A DNA stretch of 6,069 bases from Chloroflexota bacterium (GTDB lineage: Bacteria > Chloroflexota > Anaerolineae > Anaerolineales > UBA11858): assembly GCA_003513015.1 (NCBI GenBank), contig DOTA01000289.1, positions 1-6,069 on the forward strand, given 5' to 3'. Of this stretch, positions 1 to 4,473 are shown piece by piece. The notes under the pieces are model-generated. The model saw only the letters and a program-made list of their open reading frames with translations, was not told the origin of the DNA and did not search any database. A program made the translations under genes and the position numbers. Position 1 is the stretch's first letter, and each line of letters begins with the position of its first letter.

Positions 1-134
1 CACTGGTGATTCCCACCTTCCCGGCGGAAAATTTACCTTCCGGTACCGGCGGGGTTCCGATGGGATTTGTAATCTCCGGTTTGGTGGTGCTGGGATTCTT
101 TGGGTTGGTATTATCGTTTTTGCGCCGCCGCTAA
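1..134 (+). CDS. C-terminal end of an exported, membrane-anchored protein (partial)
   Basis: The reading frame enters from the left edge (first whole codon at position 3) and stops at TAA 132-134, leaving 43 residues. What is visible is a Pro/Gly/Ser-rich stretch ending in LPSGTGG, then one hydrophobic segment of about 22 residues (from about MGFVISGL to LVLSF), then the basic tail LRRR and stop. This order (polar linker, single transmembrane helix, short Arg cluster at the extreme C-terminus) is typical of a surface protein held in the membrane with its N-terminal part outside. It also resembles a cell-wall sorting signal, although LPSGTG has one residue more than the sortase motif LPXTG. 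The domain that would define the function lies outside the window, so no specific role can be given. The frame is certain; the anchor role is inferred from composition. Confidence 0.7.
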   Translation, partial: LVIPTFPAENLPSGTGGVPMGFVISGLVVLGFFGLVLSFLRRR

Positions 135-156
135 TTTGGTTCAATAGTGTAAACAT

Positions 157-186
157 AAAAAGGCCGGGAAATCCCGGCCTTTATTT
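157..186. terminator. Bidirectional intrinsic terminator between convergent genes
   Basis: A perfect GC-rich hairpin, GGCCGGG (162-168) with CCCGGCC (173-179) around a 4-base AAAT loop, is flanked by A-rich sequence on the left and TTTATTTATTA on the right. Read on either strand it is a GC stem followed by a T-rich run. It can therefore stop transcription of the truncated upstream gene (+) and of the Fe-S carrier gene (-), which converge on it. Confidence 0.88.
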
Positions 187-201
187 ATTATTTTTGAGAA
201 A

Positions 202-603
202 TTAGTGACAGCTACTGCAACTGCCGCCTTCTTGGGAAGCATCGCCATCTTGTGTGCGGAAGGAACTACCGCAACCGCAGGATGAAACTGCGTTGGGATT
301 TTCGACTTTGAAGCCGCTGCCCATCACATCTTCCACAAAATCAATGGTGGCGCCGCGCATGTAATCAATTGAAACTTCATCAACAACCACTTTCACGCCG
401 AAACAATCAGTCACTAAATCTTGTTCGCGGAAGTTGTTGTCCAGTGCCATACCGTACTGGTATCCAGAGCAACCACCGCCTTTGATGTAAACCCGCAAAG
501 CATAGCCTTCGAGTTCGCGTTTGGCTAATAAATCTTGCACCGCATTTGCTGCTGCGGGAGTGAGAGCAATTGTTTCAATTTGGGTTTGTTCAGCCAGCAT
601 CAT
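202..603 (-). CDS. A-type iron-sulfur cluster carrier (HesB/IscA/SufA/ErpA family)
   Basis: This is a cytosolic A-type carrier that binds an Fe-S cluster and passes it to apo-proteins. It is 133 residues from the chosen start. The family fold is clear: the first conserved cysteine lies in GGGCSGYQYGM (Cys45) and the paired cysteines in SSCGCGSSF (Cys109 and Cys111). These three residues are the known cluster ligands of the family. The FVEDVMGSGFKVENPNA stretch before them is also typical. The ATG at 603 is preferred because AAAGGTG lies 5 bases upstream (609-615) and the predicted transcript starts near 639. An in-frame TTG at 636 would add 11 residues but has no ribosome binding site. The protein is longer than classical IscA (about 107 residues) because of a C-terminal tail of about 18 residues ending GGSCSSCH, which adds two cysteines. 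No suf or isc genes are adjacent, which suggests a stand-alone carrier. Subtype (IscA, SufA or ErpA) cannot be decided from sequence alone. Confidence 0.93.
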   Translation of the reverse strand: MMLAEQTQIETIALTPAAANAVQDLLAKRELEGYALRVYIKGGGCSGYQYGMALDNNFREQDLVTDCFGVKVVVDEVSIDYMRGATIDFVEDVMGSGFKVENPNAVSSCGCGSSFRTQDGDASQEGGSCSSCH

Positions 604-608
604 TGTGA

Positions 609-615
609 CACCTTT
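609..615 (-). promoter_or_regulatory. Ribosome binding site deciding the Fe-S carrier start
   Basis: On the minus strand the sequence AAAGGTG is followed by 5 bases (TCACA) and then ATG at 603. This is a good Shine-Dalgarno match at a usual distance. It favours ATG 603 over the upstream TTG at 636, and over the second Met codon immediately following at 600. Confidence 0.7.
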
Positions 616-645
616 CGTTGTGTGTAGGAATACCAATTATGACAA

Positions 646-674
646 ATTTTATCAAGATTATTATCACGCGTCAA
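646..674 (-). promoter_or_regulatory. Sigma-70-type promoter of the Fe-S carrier gene
   Basis: On the minus strand, TTGACG (674-669) and TAAAAT (651-646) are separated by exactly 17 bases. Five of six bases match the -35 consensus and five of six the -10 consensus. The predicted start near 639 gives a leader of about 36 bases before ATG 603. It lies in the gap after the upstream kinase-like gene, so the carrier can be transcribed independently, although I see no terminator between the two genes and readthrough is possible. Confidence 0.72.
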
Positions 675-708
675 TGAGCCCCGCTTAATTTTTGATGAGA
701 AAAACCTG

Positions 709-1416
709 CTAAAAGAAGATTTGCCCCAAAATTACCGCGGTTAACGTAACGGTAAGATTGTCGATATCTTTCAGGGGCAGGGATTCAACCAGAGTAGCGG
801 CCAGCGCAATTAGGGTCAGGGCGGGGAAGTAATCAGCCAACGAGCCGGGGAAAATTCCCAGGAACAGATACACCCCTAAAATCCCGAGGGCGAGGCTCCA
901 ACCTCCCAGAAACATCCCTAATGATCCTATCCAGGATTTATCCGCAGCCCAGGGCAATTTCCGGCGACCAAATTTCCGCCCCAATACATCGGCCAAGCCA
1001 TCGCCGCCGCACATCAACATCAGCGCAATCATCCCAATCGGGGAATCTTTCCAATAGATGAGCGTCAACACCACGAAGACAATCCCATAAAACAGCGGGC
1101 CGCGCAAGATTTCTCGGCGATCGCCCGTGCGGGACATGGCTTGCACGGCAGATTCATCTTGAATGAGTCCCAACCCTACCAGGATGAATTGAACCGTAAT
1201 CAGGCCCGGAACCAGCACAGCCAGGTAACGGGCCGAGGGAGATTGGTTGAAGAGCAACCAACACAAAACGAAAATCGGTCCGGTGCCGATATGGATGATT
1301 TTTCGGCTCAAGCGGCTGCTGATCCAACCACGGTGAGCGGCAAAATCGTTGACACGCAGCCATGTGATTGCGGCAGTAAAGGTAATGAGGAGGGCCAGGA
1401 GATTACTCGAGAGCAT
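709..1416 (-). CDS. Phytol/dolichol kinase-like integral membrane protein (CTP-dependent polyprenol kinase family)
   Basis: A polytopic membrane protein of 235 residues from ATG 1416; GTG 1425 would give 238. Family hallmarks, numbered from GTG 1425, are SRKIIHIGTG (40-49), RGPLFYG (108-114), GGDGLADVLGRKFGRRKLP (140-158), KSWIGSLGMFLGG (163-175) and ESLPLKDIDNLTV (214-226). These match the phytol kinase (VTE5) / dolichol kinase / CDP-diglyceride synthetase-like superfamily, which uses CTP to phosphorylate long-chain isoprenoid alcohols in the membrane. The GDGLAD and KSW motifs correspond to the nucleotide-binding and catalytic region. About six or seven hydrophobic helices fill the rest. 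The real substrate (phytol, geranylgeraniol, undecaprenol or dolichol-like) is not shown by the sequence. It is the last gene of the smpB run; GTG 1425 would lie 6 bases after the preceding stop and ATG 1416 lies 15 bases after it. GGTG six bases before ATG 1416 weakly favours that start. Confidence 0.85.
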   Translation of the reverse strand: MLSSNLLALLITFTAAITWLRVNDFAAHRGWISSRLSRKIIHIGTGPIFVLCWLLFNQSPSARYLAVLVPGLITVQFILVGLGLIQDESAVQAMSRTGDRREILRGPLFYGIVFVVLTLIYWKDSPIGMIALMLMCGGDGLADVLGRKFGRRKLPWAADKSWIGSLGMFLGGWSLALGILGVYLFLGIFPGSLADYFPALTLIALAATLVESLPLKDIDNLTVTLTAVILGQIFF

Positions 1417-1431
1417 GATGAACACCGGGAA

Positions 1432-2262
1432 TTACCAGCGAATTTCTTCGCAGGTTGAAATGTTGGCGGGGTGGTTGATCTTTTTGTACATGGTGACATT
1501 TTGGAATTGCTCACCCAAAATACCGTCATGGATCGCCCAGGAACGCAGCCGAATACTGTGGGCGGCTTCAGGTTGACGGAAAGGATTGCTGCCATCCAGC
1601 AAAGGGAGGAGATCACCCTGGGGGCCAAACCCCTGTTGGATGCGCTCCATCAAGCGGCGGCCTTTTTGATAGGCGAAACCAAAACGCTCAAAGATTACGG
1701 CATTATGATAAAAAAGCGGCTCGGCAAAATGTAAATCGTGATTCAGGCTTTGGATGAATTCTTCGAAGGTGGTCATGGCGGCACGTAGCAGATGCGGGCC
1801 CTGACGGATTTGTCCGGGCGAAAGGCCAGCTCGCATGGCTAAAATTTCAGCTTGAATGTTACGGGTTTGGGTGCCGAGTTGAGTTAACGTTCCATCAGGC
1901 AGGCGATCAACCATAAAGCGGGGAGAATTGGGATCACTGAGCACATAAAAAAGGATGTGAACCTGACCGTTGATGGTATCGCTGATTTGCCCATAGAGCA
2001 AAGGATCCGGAAATTGGTATTGATGATAGAGTGAAATTTCGACACTGGTGCTGTTCGGCAGGTGCTCAATTTTTAGTAAATCACGCCCCAAAGAATCAAC
2101 CATGTAAGGGTTAATTTTGTAATTTTTGAGCAAAGCACGCGGAATCATGCGGGCATAGATGGCGCGTTGTTCAGGATCAGGCAATTGGTTGATCGCGCCA
2201 ATGGTGGAAACCTGAGCCGCGTTTTCGTTAATTGGCGGTGGCGGATTATTCCACGGTTTCAT
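1432..2262 (-). CDS. Conserved-looking protein of unknown function
   Basis: A 276-residue protein that I do not recognise. It has no signal peptide and no membrane segment, so it is probably cytosolic. The N-terminus is Pro/Asn-rich (MKPWNNPPPPINENA). A region around residues 23-65 (NQLPDPEQRAIYARMIPRAL and onward) looks helical and soluble. Next comes a probable beta-rich part (about 72-120: SVEISLYHQYQFPDPLLYGQ, then VHILFYVLSDP and RFMVDRLPDG). A helical part follows (about 135-210), with LLRAAMTTFEEFIQSL and the aromatic/basic segment FYHNAVIFERFGFAYQKGRR. The tail ends in Trp. The FERFGFAYQKGRR piece faintly recalls the C-terminal strand region of GNAT acetyltransferases, but the rest does not support that call. 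Reading is open, with good codon structure throughout. It starts 6 bases after the smpB stop and ends just before the kinase-like gene, so it is co-transcribed with both. The ribosome binding site is weak, suggesting translational coupling to smpB. Confidence 0.8.
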   Translation of the reverse strand: MKPWNNPPPPINENAAQVSTIGAINQLPDPEQRAIYARMIPRALLKNYKINPYMVDSLGRDLLKIEHLPNSTSVEISLYHQYQFPDPLLYGQISDTINGQVHILFYVLSDPNSPRFMVDRLPDGTLTQLGTQTRNIQAEILAMRAGLSPGQIRQGPHLLRAAMTTFEEFIQSLNHDLHFAEPLFYHNAVIFERFGFAYQKGRRLMERIQQGFGPQGDLLPLLDGSNPFRQPEAAHSIRLRSWAIHDGILGEQFQNVTMYKKINHPANISTCEEIRW

Positions 2263-2268
2263 GCTGGC

Positions 2269-2721
2269 TCATTCTCTGCGCCGCAGATTGCGTTCCATTT
2301 CCCGTTGGGCATCCCGTTCGGCCAATGTTTGGCGTTTATCATATTGTTTTTTGACACGACCAACTGCAATCTCAATTTTGGCCCGACCCTCTTTGAGATA
2401 TACCCGCGTTGGAACGATCGTGACACCCTTTTTGCGAATTTCATTCCACAAGCGGTCAATTTCTTTGCGGTGCAATAACAGTTTGCGTTTTCGGCGCGGC
2501 TCATGCCCAAAGTAGCTAGCCTGATCGTACGGGGCGATGTGTGCATCAACCAGCCAGGCTTCAAATTCATCAATTTGCACATATGCTTCGCTGATGCTCA
2601 TTTGCCCAGCGCGAATCGATTTGATCTCGCTGCCCTGCAAAACAATGCCAGCTTCCGTTGGGTCGGAGAGATAATAATTATGCCGCGCTTTACGGTTGGT
2701 GGCTACAACTTTGAAACTCAT
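2269..2721 (-). CDS. smpB: SsrA-binding protein SmpB
   Basis: SmpB binds tmRNA and guides it into the A site of stalled ribosomes for trans-translation. The protein is 150 residues from ATG 2721, the normal family length. The sequence starts MSFKVVATNRKARHNYYL, followed by EAGIVLQGSEIKSIRAGQ (24-40), the OB-fold core, which contacts the tmRNA tRNA-like domain. WLVDAHIAPYDQ and HEPRRKRKLLLHRKEI come next. The basic C-terminal tail from about residue 121 (GRVKKQYDKRQTLAERDAQR and onward) enters the mRNA channel in known SmpB. An in-frame upstream ATG at 2778 would add 19 residues that do not resemble the family and would lie upstream of the best -10 element, so it is rejected. smpB heads a minus-strand run with the unknown protein and the kinase-like gene. 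No tmRNA gene (ssrA) is visible in the window. Confidence 0.97.
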   Translation of the reverse strand: MSFKVVATNRKARHNYYLSDPTEAGIVLQGSEIKSIRAGQMSISEAYVQIDEFEAWLVDAHIAPYDQASYFGHEPRRKRKLLLHRKEIDRLWNEIRKKGVTIVPTRVYLKEGRAKIEIAVGRVKKQYDKRQTLAERDAQREMERNLRRRE

Positions 2722-2728
2722 GCCGCTG

Positions 2729-2737
2729 ATTTTAGCA
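2729..2737 (-). promoter_or_regulatory. Extended -10 promoter element directly before smpB (leaderless mRNA likely)
   Basis: On the minus strand TGC-TAAAAT (2737-2729) is an extended -10 element (TGn plus five of six consensus bases). Only seven bases (CAGCGGC) separate it from ATG 2721, so the expected start site falls on or within a base or two of the A of the ATG. No Shine-Dalgarno sequence precedes the ATG, as expected for a leaderless message. No good -35 box is seen at 16-18 bases (TGCCGA or ATGCCG), which is tolerated by extended -10 promoters. Confidence 0.5.
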
Positions 2738-2834
2738 CAGAAAACCCAGTTCGGCATTTCCCGGATAACATCAAACATTCATAATTCCCAGCTCTTAATC
2801 TCGTTGGAATCCCTAGAGTTGAGGCAAAATCTAC

Positions 2835-2879
2835 TCTTGCTGAAACCAGAATTAGGCTCAAATTTTTGTTTCAGCGAGG
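2835..2879. repeat. Inverted repeat beside the secDF promoter
   Basis: GCTGAAAC (2839-2846) and GTTTCAGC (2868-2875) are perfect inverted arms separated by 21 bases. The match extends outward by four more pairs, two of them G-U type (2835-2838 with 2876-2879). The right arm ends seven bases before the -35 box of the secDF promoter. It could be an operator for a dimeric regulator, or an RNA hairpin if transcribed. Its loop is AT-rich, and no T-run adjoins the arms, so it is not a standard terminator. Confidence 0.45.
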
Positions 2880-2885
2880 ATTACC

Positions 2886-2914
2886 TTGCACGATTGTCTC
2901 GACAGGACTATAAT
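2886..2914 (+). promoter_or_regulatory. Strong sigma-70-type promoter upstream of secDF
   Basis: TTGCAC (2886-2891), a 17-base spacer and a perfect TATAAT (2909-2914) form a near-consensus housekeeping promoter pointing toward secD. The predicted start is near 2921. It lies about 207 bases upstream of the secD ATG, leaving a long leader that contains an intrinsic terminator. Confidence 0.82.
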
Positions 2915-2917
2915 GCC

Positions 2918-2927
2918 GGAAATTTCC
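2918..2927. promoter_or_regulatory. Palindrome GGAAATTTCC over the predicted start site
   Basis: A perfect 10-base palindrome begins three bases after the -10 box and spans the predicted +1 at about 2921. A repressor bound here would block the promoter, so it is an operator candidate. Short palindromes also occur by chance, so confidence is low. Confidence 0.3.
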
Positions 2928-2991
2928 ACACAATACTCCAGTAAGTGAGCGTTCTGGCAAAGGTCTCTACGCCCTCCATAGAGACCTTTTT
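2921..2991 (+). ncRNA. Candidate small RNA or attenuated leader transcript upstream of secDF
   Basis: The segment is bounded by the predicted start site of a near-consensus promoter and the T-run of a strong intrinsic terminator, so a discrete RNA of about 70 bases is expected. It contains a weak CCAG (2938-2941) / CTGG (2954-2957) pairing and then the 11-pair terminator stem. I do not recognise a known riboswitch or RNA family. It may be a free small RNA. Alternatively, because no clear promoter lies between the terminator and secD, it may be the prematurely stopped form of the secDF message. An 18-codon frame from GTG 2945 crosses the terminator but has no ribosome binding site. Confidence 0.42.
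2959..2991 (+). terminator. Intrinsic terminator in the secDF leader (possible attenuator)
   Basis: AAAGGTCTCTA (2959-2969) pairs perfectly with TAGAGACCTTT (2979-2989) around a 9-base loop, and the stem runs into five consecutive T residues (2987-2991). It sits about 40 bases after the predicted transcription start and 136 bases before secD. On the opposite strand the stem ends with only three T residues before GCC, so it works mainly on the plus strand. Confidence 0.82.
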
Positions 2992-3019
2992 GATTGCCTG
3001 AATGCCTACCCTTCACCCT

Positions 3020-3068
3020 CACAAATTGCGCCCAAAAAGTGTAATTTGTGGGCGGGGGCATTACAAAT
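3020..3068 (+). promoter_or_regulatory. Mutually exclusive hairpins in the secD 5' leader
   Basis: CACAAATT (3020-3027) can pair perfectly with AATTTGTG (3043-3050). The second arm overlaps sequence that can instead pair downstream: TGTAAT (3040-3045) with ATTACA (3060-3065), or ATTTGT (3044-3049) with ACAAAT (3063-3068). CGCCC (3029-3033) can also pair with GGGCG (3050-3054). The competing pairings have the form of an RNA switch, but none encloses the secD ribosome binding site at 3118-3125. A functional role is inferred only. Confidence 0.3.
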
Positions 3069-3117
3069 GGCATGATTGATAGGAAATATAACGGTTTAAC
3101 CACTTCAAACTACGGTC

Positions 3118-3125
3118 GAGAGAGG
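3118..3125 (+). promoter_or_regulatory. secD: Ribosome binding site of secD
   Basis: The purine run GAGAGAGG ends two bases before ATG 3128. The GAGAG part, at about 5 bases, is a better spaced Shine-Dalgarno match than the terminal GAGG. It supports ATG 3128 as the secD start. Confidence 0.6.
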
Positions 3126-3127
3126 CT

Positions 3128-4462
3128 ATGTCAAAAAAAACCCGAAATTTATTGTTTATTATCCCGATTGCCATCCTGGCGATCATCATCGCCATCCCAA
3201 CCCAACCGATCAATCTCGGTCAGAAATCGATCTTTACCCATTTGGGTCTCGATCTGGTGGGTGGGGTGCAGGTTCTTTTGGAAGCAGATGTACCTGCTGG
3301 CACCAATATCACCGCAGATGCCATGAATACCAGCCGCACGATCATCTCTAACCGTGCCAACGGCATGCTTGGGGTTGGTGAAGCAGTGGTGCAGCAAGTT
3401 GGCGATCGGCGCATTTCCGTTGAATTACCCGGCGAAACCGATCCGGCGGCAGCAATCGCCGTTTTGGGTGAAACCGGCCAGCTTGAGTTTGTCGATATGG
3501 GGAACATCTCACAAGATACGGCTCGCACCCTTGTTGGTCAAACCCTGGTCACCGATTACCCCGTTGTCCCCCCGGATACGGCTGCAGATACGCCGGTATA
3601 TCACACTGTGATGACCGGAACCGCCCTAAAACAAGTGAATGTGTTGCAGGACCGTGGTGAAAATGTGATCGCTTTCACGCTGGATGCTGATGGGGCTAAA
3701 CAATTCCGCGAGTACACATCCGCTAATGTGGGCAATTACTTGGCGATTGTGCTGGATAAACAAGTGATCTCAATCCCGGTGGTCAAGGTGCCGATCACCA
3801 ACGGTGAGGGATCGATCAGTGGCAATTTCACCCCTGAAGAAGCCGGCGACCTGGCAGTTCAACTTCGATATGGTGCACTGCCGGTGCCGCTCATCGTGGT
3901 TAACAGTCGCACCGTTGGCCCATCCTTGGGCCAGGACTCGCTGACCCAGAGTTTGATCGCCGGGTTGGTTGGGTTTGGCTTAGTGGTACTCTTCATGGCC
4001 GGGTATTACCGTCTTCCCGGGATCATCGCTGATTTGGCTTTGATCGTCTACGTAGCCATCACCATCGCCCTTTTCAAATTGATCCCCGTTACCATGACCC
4101 TGCCTGGAATTGCCGGGTTTGTGTTGAGTATTGGCGTGGCAGTAGATGCGAATGTGCTCATCTTCGAACGCATGAAAGAAGAGCTACGCGCGGGCCGCAG
4201 CCTCATCCACGCTATCGATTTGGGTTGGGATCGTGCCTGGCCTTCAATCCGGGATTCAAACATCTCCACGCTGATCACCTGCAGTATCCTGTTTTGGTTT
4301 GGGAATGCCTTCGGGGCCAGTGTGGTCAAAGGGTTTGCTGTTACCCTGGCGCTAGGTGTGGGTGTTAGCTTATTTACCGCCATCGTGGTCACACGTTCGT
4401 TTTTGCACCTATTTTTGGATAAAATCGGCCTCTCGGATCACCGGCGCTGGTTTGCAGTTTAG
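3128..4462 (+). CDS. secD: Protein translocase subunit SecD
   Basis: SecD, with SecF, is the RND-family accessory part of the Sec translocon. It uses the proton motive force to pull exported proteins through SecYEG and release them outside. This copy has 444 residues, on the compact side (E. coli SecD is 615). The first membrane helix is at about 8-24. The signature LGLDLVGGVQVLLEAD (39-54) follows, and then the extracytoplasmic P1 domain. P1 includes ELPGETDPAAA, LGETGQLEF and FTLDADGAKQF and reaches to about residue 255. VGPSLGQDSL (263-272) leads into the C-terminal membrane bundle (about 275-425). This carries TLPGIAGFVLSIGVAVDANV (324-343), then LIFERMKEELRAGRS, then RDSNISTLIT; the Asp340 region corresponds to the conserved proton-pathway segment of the family. 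The start is set by ATG 3128 after GAGAGAGG. secF follows after 11 bases, so the two are co-transcribed. No yajC gene is adjacent. The long structured leader suggests regulation. Confidence 0.97.
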   Translation: MSKKTRNLLFIIPIAILAIIIAIPTQPINLGQKSIFTHLGLDLVGGVQVLLEADVPAGTNITADAMNTSRTIISNRANGMLGVGEAVVQQVGDRRISVELPGETDPAAAIAVLGETGQLEFVDMGNISQDTARTLVGQTLVTDYPVVPPDTAADTPVYHTVMTGTALKQVNVLQDRGENVIAFTLDADGAKQFREYTSANVGNYLAIVLDKQVISIPVVKVPITNGEGSISGNFTPEEAGDLAVQLRYGALPVPLIVVNSRTVGPSLGQDSLTQSLIAGLVGFGLVVLFMAGYYRLPGIIADLALIVYVAITIALFKLIPVTMTLPGIAGFVLSIGVAVDANVLIFERMKEELRAGRSLIHAIDLGWDRAWPSIRDSNISTLITCSILFWFGNAFGASVVKGFAVTLALGVGVSLFTAIVVTRSFLHLFLDKIGLSDHRRWFAV

Positions 4463-4473
4463 AGGAGTTTTAC

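Noticed and set aside
604..636. TTG start at 636 for the Fe-S carrier
   Set aside because: It has no ribosome binding site and would begin only a few bases after the predicted transcription start. ATG 603 has a good AAAGGTG site and gives the expected family N-terminus.
1117..1124. GCGATCGC octamer (the HIP1 repeat of cyanobacteria)
   Set aside because: I noticed only this single copy in the window, inside a coding region, so it is no evidence for HIP1 enrichment or a cyanobacterial origin.
1141..1734. Open frames on the plus strand (1141-1458 and 1471-1734) opposite the kinase-like and unknown genes
   Set aside because: They lie wholly or mostly antisense to well-supported genes, have low-complexity, implausible protein sequences and lack ribosome binding sites.
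2722..2778. Upstream in-frame ATG (2778) for smpB
   Set aside because: The extra 19 residues do not resemble SmpB, the ribosome binding site is weak, and the best -10 element would lie inside the coding region. The normal SmpB N-terminus begins at 2721.
2945..3001. 18-codon leader peptide frame (GTG 2945 to TGA 2999-3001) overlapping the secDF leader terminator
   Set aside because: It would be the right place for a regulatory peptide, but it has a GTG start, no Shine-Dalgarno sequence and no recognisable arrest motif. It is kept only as a speculative note under the leader RNA.
2779..3127. Possible tmRNA (ssrA) or tRNA gene beside smpB
   Set aside because: There is no tRNA-like acceptor/T-arm sequence, no CCA end and no tag-peptide frame ending in Ala-Ala in this gap.
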